Assembly (NCBI RefSeq): GCF_004368965.1 | Contig: NZ_SORO01000001.1 | Span: forward strand, 992,001 to 1,056,000 | Reading direction: 5' to 3' | DNA: 64,000 nucleotides | Source of the DNA: Leptospira meyeri | Lineage (GTDB): Bacteria > Spirochaetota > Leptospiria > Leptospirales > Leptospiraceae | Shown: one piece after another, positions 1 through 10,553 of the stretch | Position numbering within the stretch: the first letter of the stretch is position 1 | Layout: each line of letters begins with the position of its first letter | Notes under the pieces: generated by a model | What the model was told of the DNA's origin: nothing | Databases searched by the model: none | What the model saw: the letters and a program-made list of their open reading frames with translations, nothing else | Program-made: the position numbers and the translations under genes

Positions 1-3000
1 CTTGCGTCACAAAATAATCAAGAACCCCTTCTCTTTCTAAACTCACAAGGGCAGTTGCTTCTCGGAAGGGAGAACGAATTTGGACTTTAAGAGTTTCACC
101 AGAATCAACCGAACGTTTTTCAGGCAAAATGTCCATACGATTGTGATCGCTGACATCGAACCAAGCTTCTTGTTTTGAACTCACCCAAACACTATATCCA
201 GAATTGGTAATATTTCCGTTTGTATCTTTGGTTTCTGCAAGAAATACAATATCACCCACAGAAGGAGATTTTCCTTCACAGATGAGAATTCCCTTAGAAT
301 CGGTTTTTCCTTCACAGAACTCTCCAAGTTTGGTTACTTCCTCATAATGTTCGTAAGCATAAAATCCACCAACAAGACGTTTGCGATTGGAATAAAATTC
401 TCTTTTGTAAGCAGTGACTTTTATTTTTTGTGAAGGAATAATTTTATCTTTTGAATCCAATGCAACTAACTGTAGCTTAATGTGATCTTCTGTAAATAAC
501 CAACCATCTGGCAAAATTCCAAGATGCACTTCCGAAGGAGAGACAGGGAAACTTCTGGATACGGTTTGGATTTCTCCCGACGGATCCGCATATTCCATTT
601 CTACTTGGAATTTTCCATAACCAGGAATTGGTTTTAAACCGCTAAAGGTATACTGTAAAAATCCTTTTTCATCTGTTTTTAACGCAGTGGATAAAACAGC
701 TGGTTTTGTTTCTTCTACCTCTTCTTCTTCATAACCACTTACTTTCCATTTTCCTTCTTTCAAAGTTTCGGGTGAAAAAGAAAATGCAGAGTATTCTTCT
801 TTGGGAGAATAAAAACTTGGAACCAATTGCGAACGTATTTTCACAGGGAAGTTAGATGCTCCACCTCCTGAAAGATATTCTAATCCAAATAAAACTTTAG
901 ACTCCTTTGGAGATATTAACTCCTGTTTGTCGCCAGAAAGTTGTATATTCCCTTTGACCACAGGGAGACGGAACTCCTCCACTCGAAACTGAGCAATTGT
1001 TTCCCCATAACTCGAATCCTCATTAGAATAAGGATAATAAATAATGTACATTCCATGTTTTGCTGTTTTGGGAATTTTGAATTCTGATTCTGCTTGCCCA
1101 GGAAAAGACCAAACTAGTGGCAAGGGATAAGACTCACCTGAACCTTCATGTTTGATGATAACCTGTTCCGGGTTGTCTTTAGGATCTGCTGCGGTGAGTC
1201 CCTTATTTCCAAATCCACGACGAACATGCTTTAGGTGAACCGTTTCCCCCTTTTTAAATAAGGTCCGATCAAGGACAATGGATTTAATTTCCTTGGAATG
1301 ACCCGTTGTGACACTAGGTAACTGGTACCGCCAACTTTCAATCCCCTTATCCCAAGTGCTTGAGGTAAAACTGATATCATCATTTTTTTGAACAAAGATG
1401 GTCAAACCTGAACCTAACTCATGATAGCCACAATAAGGAACCTCTTGGAAATTTAAATTTCCAAAGAGCATGGTTCCGTCTTTGCCTGTGATTCCTGCTC
1501 CTCGGAGGTTTCCCTTACAATCTAGGATTTTAATTTGTACACCGGCTTCCGGTAGACCCTGATCCAAATTTGTCACCCAAACAAGACTAGTATCCTTTCC
1601 CCATTTAAAATGTGCCGAAAGGTTTGTCACAAGAGTTGCACTCGAGACATACATCTTTCCCTTTTTTTCAAGAAGATTATTCCCGAGAACATCACTGGCT
1701 AGTTCGACCACATAAAAACCAGGAGTTTCCAATGGAATGCCCACGACTTCCATCGGTTTTTTTCCATTGGGTTTCGGAAGTGTGAAAGAGGAGATACCAG
1801 CATTTGTCGGTGGATTTTGGAAAACAGATTGTTCTCTTTCTCTAGTTGATAATACTTGAAACCATTTTTGGATTTCTAAAATATCCATTGTTTTTTGGGT
1901 TTTTCCACCAACACCAAGAGAGATTGATTTCAAAGGTAAATTTGCTTCTAAATTTCTGAGAGTGACAGGTAACGCAGGTTTGGCTTTTGATTCTAAAATT
2001 CCAAACTTGGCACTAAACTTTGCAAGAGGTGGGAACTCATCTGTTTTAAACTTCAAAGGAAACGATGCTTGGTTTGATAAACTTCTGTTTGCATCATCCT
2101 CAAGCTCGGGCAAACGAATTTCAAATTCGGTATTCTCTGGAAAAGGTCCAGGAAAACTTACCCATTCATAAAACTCATTTCCTTTCTCCCCAAATGGAGA
2201 CATTGGAAATTCTTTGCCATCTTTTGAAACAAGTTTAATTTTTTGTAAACTAGATCTAGATACCGCCGAACTAAAAGAAAGCGAGACAGGAAGAATGGGA
2301 ATACAATCTGCTTTAGCATTGACTCTCTCACAACTAAACCGAACAGAAAATACAGGCCTTACCGTAAAAGAGAGAACTTCTTCTTCACGGATTTCACCAC
2401 CCCATACAGACTTGGTTCCCTTACCGAGCACTAATTGGATTTGTTTATCCGGTAAAAATGTTTGTTTCGATTTTAAAAGAACTGTTTCTTCTTTGTCTGG
2501 ATCTCCAGTGGATTTTAAAATTGATTTTCTCTCTGAACCAGTGATGAGAACGATCGGAATTCGATTTCCTAATTCCTCTGATCGAAAGTATACATATTTT
2601 TGAAAAGAACTCATATCCGGTTTTGCATCCAAATGCAAAACAAAAATTTGATCTTCTGTGATAGAAGATCCTTGGTAAGGCGAAGAGTATTGAACGGAAG
2701 GTCCTCCCGTATGGAAAGAAAATTTGCGTTCCCCTTGGACCGTTTCTCCATTTAAAGTTTTTGTTCCGTCCTTTAGTTGGAAGGAACATTCCACTCCGCC
2801 AGGAAGTTCTTTTTCATATTCATAAACCCAGGTAGTGGAATCCAAAAATCGGCCAGTCCCTGGTAATGGACAGTTGATTTGGAAGATGTCAACCTTGGGT
2901 CGGATGTCACCGAGTGCGACCATGGGTTTAGTAAAGCGAACCGTCACCTGTTTGGGCTGTTTGACAAACCCGCTCGGAGTGAAAAGTTCTATTGAAGCTG

Positions 3001-3079
3001 GTTGGCTTTGGCTGAAATCAGCCTGAACCAAACCTATGAATAGGAGAAAAAGGACAGGGTAACGAAACCGAAAGAACAT
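1..3079 (-). CDS. Alpha-2-macroglobulin family protein (N-terminal part, runs off left edge)
   Basis: The reading frame is open from an ATG at 3079 to the window edge, giving 1026 complete codons with no stop. Residues 1 to about 21 form a signal peptide with no lipobox cysteine. The mature part begins with an MG1-like segment (SIELFTPSGFV, then TVRFTKPMV), has many beta-rich repeats, and reaches the ALVSLEREGVLDYF segment that bacterial alpha-2-macroglobulins carry in the middle of the chain. Family members are usually 1600 to 2000 residues, so the thioester region lies outside the window and cannot be assessed. By family knowledge such proteins trap proteases in the periplasm, often beside a PbpC-type transglycosylase. 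No clear Shine-Dalgarno sequence precedes the ATG. Family assignment is solid; activity is not. Confidence 0.85.
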   Translation of the reverse strand, partial: MFFRFRYPVLFLLFIGLVQADFSQSQPASIELFTPSGFVKQPKQVTVRFTKPMVALGDIRPKVDIFQINCPLPGTGRFLDSTTWVYEYEKELPGGVECSFQLKDGTKTLNGETVQGERKFSFHTGGPSVQYSSPYQGSSITEDQIFVLHLDAKPDMSSFQKYVYFRSEELGNRIPIVLITGSERKSILKSTGDPDKEETVLLKSKQTFLPDKQIQLVLGKGTKSVWGGEIREEEVLSFTVRPVFSVRFSCERVNAKADCIPILPVSLSFSSAVSRSSLQKIKLVSKDGKEFPMSPFGEKGNEFYEWVSFPGPFPENTEFEIRLPELEDDANRSLSNQASFPLKFKTDEFPPLAKFSAKFGILESKAKPALPVTLRNLEANLPLKSISLGVGGKTQKTMDILEIQKWFQVLSTREREQSVFQNPPTNAGISSFTLPKPNGKKPMEVVGIPLETPGFYVVELASDVLGNNLLEKKGKMYVSSATLVTNLSAHFKWGKDTSLVWVTNLDQGLPEAGVQIKILDCKGNLRGAGITGKDGTMLFGNLNFQEVPYCGYHELGSGLTIFVQKNDDISFTSSTWDKGIESWRYQLPSVTTGHSKEIKSIVLDRTLFKKGETVHLKHVRRGFGNKGLTAADPKDNPEQVIIKHEGSGESYPLPLVWSFPGQAESEFKIPKTAKHGMYIIYYPYSNEDSSYGETIAQFRVEEFRLPVVKGNIQLSGDKQELISPKESKVLFGLEYLSGGGASNFPVKIRSQLVPSFYSPKEEYSAFSFSPETLKEGKWKVSGYEEEEVEETKPAVLSTALKTDEKGFLQYTFSGLKPIPGYGKFQVEMEYADPSGEIQTVSRSFPVSPSEVHLGILPDGWLFTEDHIKLQLVALDSKDKIIPSQKIKVTAYKREFYSNRKRLVGGFYAYEHYEEVTKLGEFCEGKTDSKGILICEGKSPSVGDIVFLAETKDTNGNITNSGYSVWVSSKQEAWFDVSDHNRMDILPEKRSVDSGETLKVQIRSPFREATALVSLEREGVLDYFVTQ

Positions 3080-3110
3080 GGAGAGAATTTAGGAAAATGA
3101 ACCGGTTTGG

Positions 3111-3150
3111 AAAGAAAAAAAAGAAAATCAGGGATACTAACCCCTCCCTG
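3111..3150 (-). terminator. Intrinsic terminator after the kdp-linked porin
   Basis: On the minus strand a six-pair stem CAGGGA/TCCCTG with a ten-base loop is followed by ATTTTC and a run of eight T. It lies about 110 bases past the porin stop and before the alpha-2-macroglobulin start, so it would separate these two transcripts. Confidence 0.5.
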
Positions 3151-3258
3151 CGGGTATCATAAGGAGAAACATCTATGAACAAATTTTAGACCCGAAAGGA
3201 GTAAAAAAGGTTCGGTTTTTAAATAAAAATCCTTAAAAAGCCTTAACCGCCAGCAGAT

Positions 3259-4521
3259 CTAAAAATACATCGAAAATGCGACGACAAAGAAATCCTCTTT
3301 TTTCGAGGTCTGTTTGTCTCGATAAGCAAATACAGAATCTGCGGATCTTCGGTAGACATATTCAAACCGAAGCAATCCAGGATCAAACTTAAGGATATCA
3401 AATGTGGTAGTATAACCGTTACTCATAAATCCATTCTGAGTTCCTGTATTCACCATCACTTGAAGAGGATCATAAAAACGTTCGATACGAAAACTCAATC
3501 TGTAACCTGGAGTGAGTTTGTAACTAAGCCAAACGGTTCCATGATACCACTGGCGAAATGCATTGGATGATGTCTCTTTATATTCTCCCAAACTTGGATC
3601 ATAAACAGCTAACCATGGTTCGTAGACAAACCTTTGTTTTGCTTTTTGTGCCCCGATATCAAACTGCCCAACAAGACTTAATCTTTCAGAAACGATCCAT
3701 TCTAAAATTGTGTTTTGATACAATCGAATTTGTTTTCTTTCATTATTTGGCGCTTCGTTTCCGGCAAACTGATTGAGTGTTAAAATAAAACTGGGACTAA
3801 ATTTGTATTTTATCTGACTGCCGAAAGCTTTGTCTTTATTATTATCTGTAATATTTTGCCATCCATTAAGAATCTGCAATTGACCACTTAATTTTTCAGT
3901 AAACTTATGGGATAATCGAATTCCTGAAGAATAATAAGGCACATAATCGAGAGCAAATGCCCTCGTATAATTGACATTGTTTTGTGATACCCAAGACTCG
4001 TGCCCAATATTTCCAAAAAAAATACCCGCATCAAGCCATGTATCATTTCCGATTTTAAATCCCGTAAATGCTTCCTGGATGTTCTTGACAGAATTTTGGT
4101 TCGAATATTTTTCCGTTGTGGATTCTGCCGCATAATTTGCGTTTACTGATGTTCCCCATTGAAATGCAATGCGTCCCCGATAGTTTTTCTCTTCCACCTT
4201 TGCATCTATGTAGGCCAAATTTATATTAAACTCGCCGTTTCGCACACCTTGGGTCGTAAAATTTCGTTCTGTGTCTTTAGGAAGATTTCGATTGTATAGA
4301 TAATAAGAATCAATAAATCCTCCAAAACGAATCGAACTTGGCAAACCAACAGATTTTGGATCCGAATCATTTTTCTTTGCATTTTCATCTGCTGGTTTTT
4401 CTTCAGCCGACAACGGGAAAAAAACTCCACCTAGAACTGACAAAGTTATGCAGAATACAATTCCAACAAAGCGAATTTGGCATTTGTTAAAGAAACAAAA
4501 AACATTTATTTGATACAACAT
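3259..4521 (-). CDS. Outer-membrane beta-barrel porin (BBP2/OmpL-like), kdp-associated
   Basis: A 420-residue protein with a long signal sequence (hydrophobic core about residues 18-38, ending LSAEEK), a short charged linker, then a barrel-like alternation that starts RFGGFIDSYYLYNRN and ends in the aromatic strand FFVVAFSMYF, as outer-membrane proteins do. The opening GGFIDSYY and the repeated aromatic strands resemble the putative beta-barrel porin-2 family. It follows kdpE in the same direction after a 128-base gap which carries a direct repeat identical in its arms to one before kdpA. I infer an outer-membrane channel made under potassium limitation; the transported solute is unknown. The ATG at 4521 has only a weak ribosome site. 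Confidence 0.75.
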   Translation of the reverse strand: MLYQINVFCFFNKCQIRFVGIVFCITLSVLGGVFFPLSAEEKPADENAKKNDSDPKSVGLPSSIRFGGFIDSYYLYNRNLPKDTERNFTTQGVRNGEFNINLAYIDAKVEEKNYRGRIAFQWGTSVNANYAAESTTEKYSNQNSVKNIQEAFTGFKIGNDTWLDAGIFFGNIGHESWVSQNNVNYTRAFALDYVPYYSSGIRLSHKFTEKLSGQLQILNGWQNITDNNKDKAFGSQIKYKFSPSFILTLNQFAGNEAPNNERKQIRLYQNTILEWIVSERLSLVGQFDIGAQKAKQRFVYEPWLAVYDPSLGEYKETSSNAFRQWYHGTVWLSYKLTPGYRLSFRIERFYDPLQVMVNTGTQNGFMSNGYTTTFDILKFDPGLLRFEYVYRRSADSVFAYRDKQTSKKEDFFVVAFSMYF

Positions 4522-4590
4522 GATAACTATAAATTACCATGTTTCAAAATTCCAAGCAATGGATCGTAGATTATGATTTAGGAATCAGTC

Positions 4591-4607
4591 TTAAGAATTC
4601 ATTAAGA
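4591..4607 (-). promoter_or_regulatory. Candidate KdpE direct repeat before the porin
   Basis: The + strand reads TTAAGAA-TTC-ATTAAGA; on the coding strand this is two TCTTAA units with an 11-base period, as OmpR-family regulators bind. Its arms match the site before kdpA exactly and its distance to the ATG (about 69 bases) is nearly the same. CATAAT follows 15 bases downstream as a possible -10. Confidence 0.55.
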
Positions 4608-4649
4608 TAAATAAAAGGAATGCAATACTGAGATTTATTAAATTCTTCA

Positions 4650-5333
4650 TCAATGATGAACCCAACGATAACCAATTCCTGGTTCCGTAAGGAGCCAGAG
4701 TGGATTACTAGGTGAATCTTCGATTTTTTTTCGTAATTGAGTGATATGCACTCGAAGCGAATTCAATTCATTTAAAGCCTGATCTCCCCAGATTTTTTTA
4801 ATTAAAACATCATGAGTGATCACTTTGCCGGAATTTTTGATAAGTAAGGTAAGGATTTGGAATTCGGTAGGTGTTAACCGAATCAGCGCACCATTCTTAA
4901 TGACTTGGTAATTTACAAAATCCACCACCAAATTCCCACTTTCCCAATTGGCAGGTGTTTCTTCTGCAGGGAGCCTCCGAAGTGCTGTTCGAATCCTTGC
5001 CAATAGTTCTCCCATACTGAATGGTTTGGTAATGTAATCATCCGCACCAGCATCAAGCAGAACAATTTTATCGTCTTCCGAATTCATAACAGATAAAACA
5101 AGGAATGGAATCTCAGAGAAGGTTCTTACTTCTTTTATGACATCCAATCCACTTCCATCGGGAAGTTGTAAATCTAACAAAACTAACTTGGGAGAATTCA
5201 AAGCCACGGATTCAATCGCATCCTTTTTAGAGATCGCTTCGATGGTCGCATAACCTTTGGCTTCGAGTGCAATACGCAACATCTTTCGAATCGCGGCATC
5301 ATCATCCACAAGAAGAATCAAATCTTTAGTCAT
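4650..5333 (-). CDS. kdpE: KdpE, potassium-responsive response regulator
   Basis: A 227-residue OmpR/PhoB-class regulator. The receiver domain shows the acidic cluster D10-D12, phosphoacceptor D54 (VLLDLQLPDGSG) and K103 (ITKPFS); the winged-helix domain fills residues about 130-226 and ends GIGYRWVHH. It is the last gene of kdpABCDE, 15 bases after kdpD. KdpE is phosphorylated by KdpD and activates kdp transcription when potassium is scarce. The length is normal for the family (E. coli 225). The gene position plus the paired KdpD make the assignment secure. Confidence 0.95.
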   Translation of the reverse strand: MTKDLILLVDDDAAIRKMLRIALEAKGYATIEAISKKDAIESVALNSPKLVLLDLQLPDGSGLDVIKEVRTFSEIPFLVLSVMNSEDDKIVLLDAGADDYITKPFSMGELLARIRTALRRLPAEETPANWESGNLVVDFVNYQVIKNGALIRLTPTEFQILTLLIKNSGKVITHDVLIKKIWGDQALNELNSLRVHITQLRKKIEDSPSNPLWLLTEPGIGYRWVHH

Positions 5334-5348
5334 ATAAAATCTATTCCG

Positions 5349-7922
5349 TCATCCGCAAGGCAAGTCAATGAGAAAGCGAGCCCCTCCTTCCTTGCGGTTC
5401 ATAGCTTCTATGGTTCCGCCATGTAACTCTACGATGGATTTAGAAATAGCAAGCCCAAGACCTGTGCCAATTTTTCCGGAAGATTCACCCCGGTAAAACT
5501 TTTGAAAAATACTGGAGGAATCTACCGGAAGACCATTGCCATTATCTTCCACAATCCACTGAAGACTGTTATCCTTTTTTTCCAAGGTAATCCAAATCGT
5601 GGAACCATTCGGCGTATACAAACAAGCATTATAGAGTAAGTTAAAAATAGCGTGTGAAAAAAGAACCCTGTCAAGTTCAATGGGCTCATCCAAATCATTA
5701 ATAAGAATTTTTATCAGATGATTTAATTTATTTTTTCCTAAGTAGGATACCGAATCATAAATGATCTCTGAAGGGTGTACTTTTTCTTTTTTTAAAGTCA
5801 AATATCCTGATTCAATTCTACTAATATCGAGAAGATTTCCTAGAAGCAAATTGAGAACCAAGGAACTCTCTTGGATCTCCTCAACCAAATTTTTTCGCGC
5901 AGTTGGATCAGAATCAATCTCTGGATCCAATAATGCTGAAGCAGAACCTTGAATGGATGTTAGCGGGGTCTTTAATTCATGAGAGAGAGAATTAAAAACC
6001 AAATTGTATAATTTTTCTGATTCTTTTAATAGGAAATTTTTCCGGGAATCTTCAGAAAGTGTATCTCTATCAAGTGCTAAGGCAACTTGATTGGCGACTG
6101 TATTCAGAAGAATTTCCTGTTCCAAACTCGGCTCCGATAAAGATACAACGTTAATCACTCCAGAAATTCCCCCCGGCGAAACCAAGGGATAAAAAGTTAC
6201 ATTAGATAAAGATAAAGTTTCGGTGTATTTACCAGCAGGTTTTCCATTTTTAATCGTCCAGGTAGCCACTGCTAAATCTTTAGGATCCTCTATGGCTGGA
6301 ACAAATTCTCCATTTTGATAAAAATGAAGTTTTACCGGAAAAGGGAATATCTTTTTAAAAAAGGTATCTCCGATTTTAATAATTTCTGAAGCAGAGGAAG
6401 TCTTTGATAAGTCATGAGTGAGTTCATATAAAATGGACAACTTCTCCTCTCTAGATCTTAGTTTTGTCTCATTTTTTTTAAGTTTTGCCGTCAAACCTCC
6501 GTTAATGAGAGCTATTAACATAAAAATCACAAACATCAATGCATCTTCTAATTTGGAAATATAAAATGTGTAAAGAGGAGGAATGAATAAAAAATTCCAA
6601 AAAGATGCTGAAAGGATGGCAGCAAGAAGCACTGGTCCTCTACTAAAGAACATTCCAAGAATAGCTACATAAAACAAATATAGAATCGAAATCGTCCAAT
6701 ATCCAATATAGGAATTCAAAACTTGATTACAGAATGTCACAAACGTAGTTAATGCGAATACCGAAAGATATTGCCTAATGCTAGAAGACGGAATTAATTT
6801 TTTATAAAAATCAAAATGAAATACATGATCCTCCCGAAATGGCACTATTATAATTTCAACATCTCTAAGAGATTTAATAATTTTTGTTGAAATGTTTTGA
6901 TAAAACAAATCTAAAAATATATTTCTTTTTGAACCTCCTATTACTAAACGGTGGATTCGTTTTTCATTCACAGCGGAGACAATTCCAATCACAGGATCAG
7001 CCTCAAAAGAATGTACCACTTCTGCCCCGAGCTCTTTGGCAAAACGGATATGGGAACGAATGGACTGAGCCGATTCTGGACTATTATTTTCTTCGTTTTC
7101 AGAAAAGAATGCATACAATTCAGAATTTCTTTCTAAAGCCAATCTTTTCGCATTTCGGAGTAGGGTTTTCGAATTAGGACTTGCGGAAATGGCAACCATA
7201 ATTCGTTCCCTTCCTTGGGGCATTCTCTTTTCAACATACTTCGCAGTATAAGATAAAGATAATTCCCGAAGATATGTTAAATTTTCTTTTCGAAAAAAGT
7301 TTTCTTTTGCTGAAATTACTTTTTCAGGAATGTATACCTTTCCCTCCGACAACCTTTTTAATAATTCATCAGGAATAATATCAATTAACACTAGTTCATC
7401 GGCTCTTTCCAAAATACTATCAGGAATGGTTTCTTTTACCGGACTTTGGATGATTTTTTCGATCGAATCAACTTGGCTTTCTAGATGTTGTACATTTACA
7501 GTTGACAAAACATGGATTCCTGCATCGAGTAAGGTAAAAATATCCTGATATCTTTTTTTATTGATCGAACCAGGAATATTTGTATGTGCTAATTCATCTA
7601 CAAGTACATAACTAGGTCTTTCTTTCAGAATACTCTCTAAATCCATTTCCTCCCAAACTTTGCCACGATACTCGATTTTTTTAAGAGGAATCCAATTTAG
7701 ACCTTCCATCAAAGCTTTTGTGTCTGATCTGCCATGACTTTCGACAATACCAATCCGTATATCTTCCCCTTCTTCTTTTAAATGATGGGCTTCCGTTAAC
7801 ATAGCATAGGTTTTTCCTACACCAGGAGACATCCCGAAATATACTTTCAGGATGCCTTTTTTCTTTGGCTCTTCTTGTTTGGCAAGAGATAGAAAATCTT
7901 CGGGACGTTTGCCTTCATTCAT
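5349..7922 (-). CDS. kdpD: KdpD, sensor histidine kinase for potassium
   Basis: An 857-residue protein with the full KdpD order: N-terminal KdpD domain with Walker A GMSPGVGKT (residues 30-38) and VLVDELAHTN; a Usp-like domain (RIMVAISASPNSKTLLRNA, then LVIGGSKRN); four closely spaced membrane segments near residues 385-480; a GAF-like region; and a kinase core with H648 in SLSHELKTPLTSI, and ATP-binding boxes DNGNGLP and GTGLGLAIS. The usual GAAPGVGKT is GMSPGVGKT here. It overlaps kdpC by 8 bases, implying coupled translation. It senses low potassium or loss of turgor and phosphorylates KdpE. Slightly shorter than the E. coli protein (894). Confidence 0.95.
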   Translation of the reverse strand: MNEGKRPEDFLSLAKQEEPKKKGILKVYFGMSPGVGKTYAMLTEAHHLKEEGEDIRIGIVESHGRSDTKALMEGLNWIPLKKIEYRGKVWEEMDLESILKERPSYVLVDELAHTNIPGSINKKRYQDIFTLLDAGIHVLSTVNVQHLESQVDSIEKIIQSPVKETIPDSILERADELVLIDIIPDELLKRLSEGKVYIPEKVISAKENFFRKENLTYLRELSLSYTAKYVEKRMPQGRERIMVAISASPNSKTLLRNAKRLALERNSELYAFFSENEENNSPESAQSIRSHIRFAKELGAEVVHSFEADPVIGIVSAVNEKRIHRLVIGGSKRNIFLDLFYQNISTKIIKSLRDVEIIIVPFREDHVFHFDFYKKLIPSSSIRQYLSVFALTTFVTFCNQVLNSYIGYWTISILYLFYVAILGMFFSRGPVLLAAILSASFWNFLFIPPLYTFYISKLEDALMFVIFMLIALINGGLTAKLKKNETKLRSREEKLSILYELTHDLSKTSSASEIIKIGDTFFKKIFPFPVKLHFYQNGEFVPAIEDPKDLAVATWTIKNGKPAGKYTETLSLSNVTFYPLVSPGGISGVINVVSLSEPSLEQEILLNTVANQVALALDRDTLSEDSRKNFLLKESEKLYNLVFNSLSHELKTPLTSIQGSASALLDPEIDSDPTARKNLVEEIQESSLVLNLLLGNLLDISRIESGYLTLKKEKVHPSEIIYDSVSYLGKNKLNHLIKILINDLDEPIELDRVLFSHAIFNLLYNACLYTPNGSTIWITLEKKDNSLQWIVEDNGNGLPVDSSSIFQKFYRGESSGKIGTGLGLAISKSIVELHGGTIEAMNRKEGGARFLIDLPCG

Positions 7923-8493
7923 GGATCATTTGTTTCCATTCAAGATTTAGTTTCGTTACGTTCACTCTTTCTCGGCCGATAAACCCAAACAATGGATATT
8001 CCGTATATTTATGTACCAACTCATTGATAGTTTCTATTGGCATTTTTGTTTGTCGGCTAATCCATTTTGATTGCTCATAAGCGCAACGAGTAGAAATATG
8101 CGGATCGAGACCGGAAGCCGAAGCATACAAGAGTTCAGAACATTCTTCTTTGCTAATTCCCAAATTTTCCAAATCTTTTTCCCTCTCCTCTACCGTTGTT
8201 CTTAAATCCAAACTGGATGGACTCAAATTGGAAGCACCACTCGGTATTGTGCCAAAACTTACGGCACTTGGGCGATACCGAAATAAAAAGGGCGAATTAA
8301 GCGCCTGAGAAAAAAGTTCAGAACCGACAATTTTATCGTTCATTCTCACCAAACTCCCTCCCGCTTGTGAAGGAAAAATACTTTGAGCGATACCTGTAAC
8401 AGCTAACGGATACAAAAAACCCAATATAACTAAGGACAAAAAAAAGAACCGGATTGTAATTTCCAACTGATTGGATGTTTCCTTCGATTTCAT
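7915..8493 (-). CDS. kdpC: KdpC, K+-transporting ATPase subunit C
   Basis: 192 residues with one N-terminal membrane segment (about 11-36) and a periplasmic domain carrying the family segments [20 protein letters not shown] and the C-terminal [15 protein letters not shown]. KdpC is the accessory subunit of the KdpFABC pump and stabilises nucleotide binding by KdpB. The start overlaps the kdpB stop by 4 bases (ATGA), and its end overlaps kdpD by 8 bases, so the three are translationally coupled. No kdpF reading frame was found before kdpA, which is common outside enterobacteria because KdpF is very short and dispensable. Confidence 0.95.
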   Translation of the reverse strand: MKSKETSNQLEITIRFFFLSLVILGFLYPLAVTGIAQSIFPSQAGGSLVRMNDKIVGSELFSQALNSPFLFRYRPSAVSFGTIPSGASNLSPSSLDLRTTVEEREKDLENLGISKEECSELLYASASGLDPHISTRCAYEQSKWISRQTKMPIETINELVHKYTEYPLFGFIGRERVNVTKLNLEWKQMIHE

Positions 8494-10544
8494 AAATAAC
8501 CTCCAGATAAAACTAAGTCAATGAGTTTGATTCCAAAAAAAGGGAAGATCATCCCACCTCCACCATAGATAAGAAAATTTCGAAGTAAGGCGGCATCGGG
8601 AGATTTAGGCATATACTTTACTCCACGTAAGGAAAGGGGTATGAGTAGAGGAATCACAAGAGCATTGAATATCACTGCAGACAGAATGGCATTGTCTGGA
8701 CTTGAAAGCTGCATAATGTTTAACGGTGCCAATGGCAAAAATAACGCCGGTAAAATGGCGAAGTATTTTGCAATATCGTTAGCGATACTAAAAGTGGTGA
8801 GAGCACCCCTTGTCATAAGGAGTTGTTTCCCAATTTCAACAATCTCGATGAGTTTACTTGGGTTACTGTCCAGATCAATCATATTCCCAGCTTCTCTCGC
8901 AGTTTGGGTCCCTGTATTCATTGCCACACCCACATCAGACTGAGCCAGAGCCGGAGCGTCATTGGTTCCATCGCCGATCATTGCCACCAAATATCCGTTA
9001 GCTTGTTCTTCCCGAATCCTTTTTAATTTTGCTTCTGGTGTTGCTTCGGCAATAAAATCATCTACTCCTGCCTCAGCTGCAATTGCCGCCGCTGTTAGTG
9101 GGTTGTCACCGGTGATCATTACTGTGCGAATTCCCATCCTACGCAGAGTCGCAAAACGTTCTTTGAGTCCACCCTTAACAATATCCTTCAACTCTATGAT
9201 ACCCAGAAGCTCATTTCCCTCTGAAACTAATATCGGAGTACTCCCCTTTCTTGCGATATCATCTGAAACCATTTGCATCGTTTTTGGAATAGTTCCTCCC
9301 AAAGACTCAATATGTTTTCTAATCGCATCAAATGCACCCTTTCTTATATTACGAATTTGTTTTCCATTTTCAGAAATTTCAACACCGCTCATTCTAGTCG
9401 ATGCAGAAAACGGAATCCAATGAACATCTAACGATTTTAAATTTCTTTCTCTTATCGCATACTTTTGTTTTGCGAGAACGACAATCGATCTTCCTTCTGG
9501 TGTTTCATCCGAAAGTGAAGAAAGCTGGGCTGCATCGGCTAATTGCTCTTCCGTAACCCCATGAGATGGATAGAACCGATGAGCTTCTCTGTTTCCTAGA
9601 GTGATGGTTCCAGTTTTGTCTAGTAACAAAACATGAATATCACCTGCTGCCTCCACGGCCTTTCCACTTTTGGCAATCACATTGCATCGAATCAGTCTTT
9701 CCATCCCTGAAATTCCTATCGCACTTAAAAGAGCGGCGATCGTAGTAGGAATCAAACAAACAAAGAGTGCCAGCCAAACGGAAAAAGAGAAATTCCAATT
9801 CTCACCCATCTGATTTCCAACAAAGCTTGCAATGGGAACAAGTGAGACTACACCCAGAAAAAAAAGGATAGTCAGAGCAAAGAGAACAATTCCTAAAGCA
9901 ATTTCATTAGGAGTCTTTTGTCTTGTGGCCCCTTCAATCATCGCGATCATTTTATCGATGAAACTTTCTCCTGGTTTGGAAGTGATTCGAATGTAGAGAT
10001 GGTCAGAAATCACTCTTGTACCACCAGTGACAGCAGACCGGTCTCCACCACTTTCCCGAATGACAGGTGCCGACTCTCCTGTAACCGCAGACTCATCCAC
10101 ACTGGCAATTCCCAAAACAACTTCTCCGTCACCGGGAATGGAATCTCCAGCGTTCACAAGAACAATGTCATTGATTTTTAGATCAGTGGAAGGAACTTCT
10201 ATATAGTTTTTGCTCCCGACCGTATCCACTTTTTTAGATAATGTTGAGGATCTAGTCTTACGTAAACTATCAGCACGAGCCTTACCTCGCCCTTCAGCTA
10301 CACTCTCTGCGAAGTTTGCAAAAAATAAAGTAAGGATTAACCAAAAAAATATTGGTAGTTCACTTTGAAATGAAGTTCCTGATACCAAGTAATAAATTAT
10401 TTGTAAAAAAAGAATGAGTGTTCCCACCCAAACGGTAGCCATCACTGGATTCGAAAATGCATTTTTAGGAGAAAACTTTTGTAAAGCAGTCCAAAAAGAA
10501 ATGCGAAGAAGTTCTTTCGATATTAAATTTTGAGTATTCACCAT
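8490..10544 (-). CDS. kdpB: KdpB, K+-transporting P-type ATPase catalytic subunit
   Basis: 684 residues, close to E. coli KdpB (682). The phosphorylated aspartate is D309 in [14 protein letters not shown] lies in the actuator domain with its serine at residue 158, the position whose phosphorylation inhibits the pump in E. coli. The P-domain hinge ends with [18 protein letters not shown]. Several membrane helices flank these domains. KdpB hydrolyses ATP to drive potassium captured by KdpA into the cytoplasm. It follows kdpA by 9 bases in the same operon. Confidence 0.97.
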   Translation of the reverse strand: MVNTQNLISKELLRISFWTALQKFSPKNAFSNPVMATVWVGTLILFLQIIYYLVSGTSFQSELPIFFWLILTLFFANFAESVAEGRGKARADSLRKTRSSTLSKKVDTVGSKNYIEVPSTDLKINDIVLVNAGDSIPGDGEVVLGIASVDESAVTGESAPVIRESGGDRSAVTGGTRVISDHLYIRITSKPGESFIDKMIAMIEGATRQKTPNEIALGIVLFALTILFFLGVVSLVPIASFVGNQMGENWNFSFSVWLALFVCLIPTTIAALLSAIGISGMERLIRCNVIAKSGKAVEAAGDIHVLLLDKTGTITLGNREAHRFYPSHGVTEEQLADAAQLSSLSDETPEGRSIVVLAKQKYAIRERNLKSLDVHWIPFSASTRMSGVEISENGKQIRNIRKGAFDAIRKHIESLGGTIPKTMQMVSDDIARKGSTPILVSEGNELLGIIELKDIVKGGLKERFATLRRMGIRTVMITGDNPLTAAAIAAEAGVDDFIAEATPEAKLKRIREEQANGYLVAMIGDGTNDAPALAQSDVGVAMNTGTQTAREAGNMIDLDSNPSKLIEIVEIGKQLLMTRGALTTFSIANDIAKYFAILPALFLPLAPLNIMQLSSPDNAILSAVIFNALVIPLLIPLSLRGVKYMPKSPDAALLRNFLIYGGGGMIFPFFGIKLIDLVLSGGYL

Positions 10545-10553
10545 AATCGCCTC

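Noticed and set aside
3166..3192. Mini-ORF ATG AAC AAA TTT TAG preceded by AAGGAG on the plus strand, followed by a CCGAA/TTCGG hairpin and five T
   Set aside because: Looks like a leader peptide plus attenuator, but no plus-strand gene follows; the stem is only five pairs and the region is already used as a minus-strand terminator.
8962..9423. 153-residue open frame on the plus strand inside kdpB
   Set aside because: Antisense shadow of the conserved KdpB catalytic domains; no ribosome site or homology.
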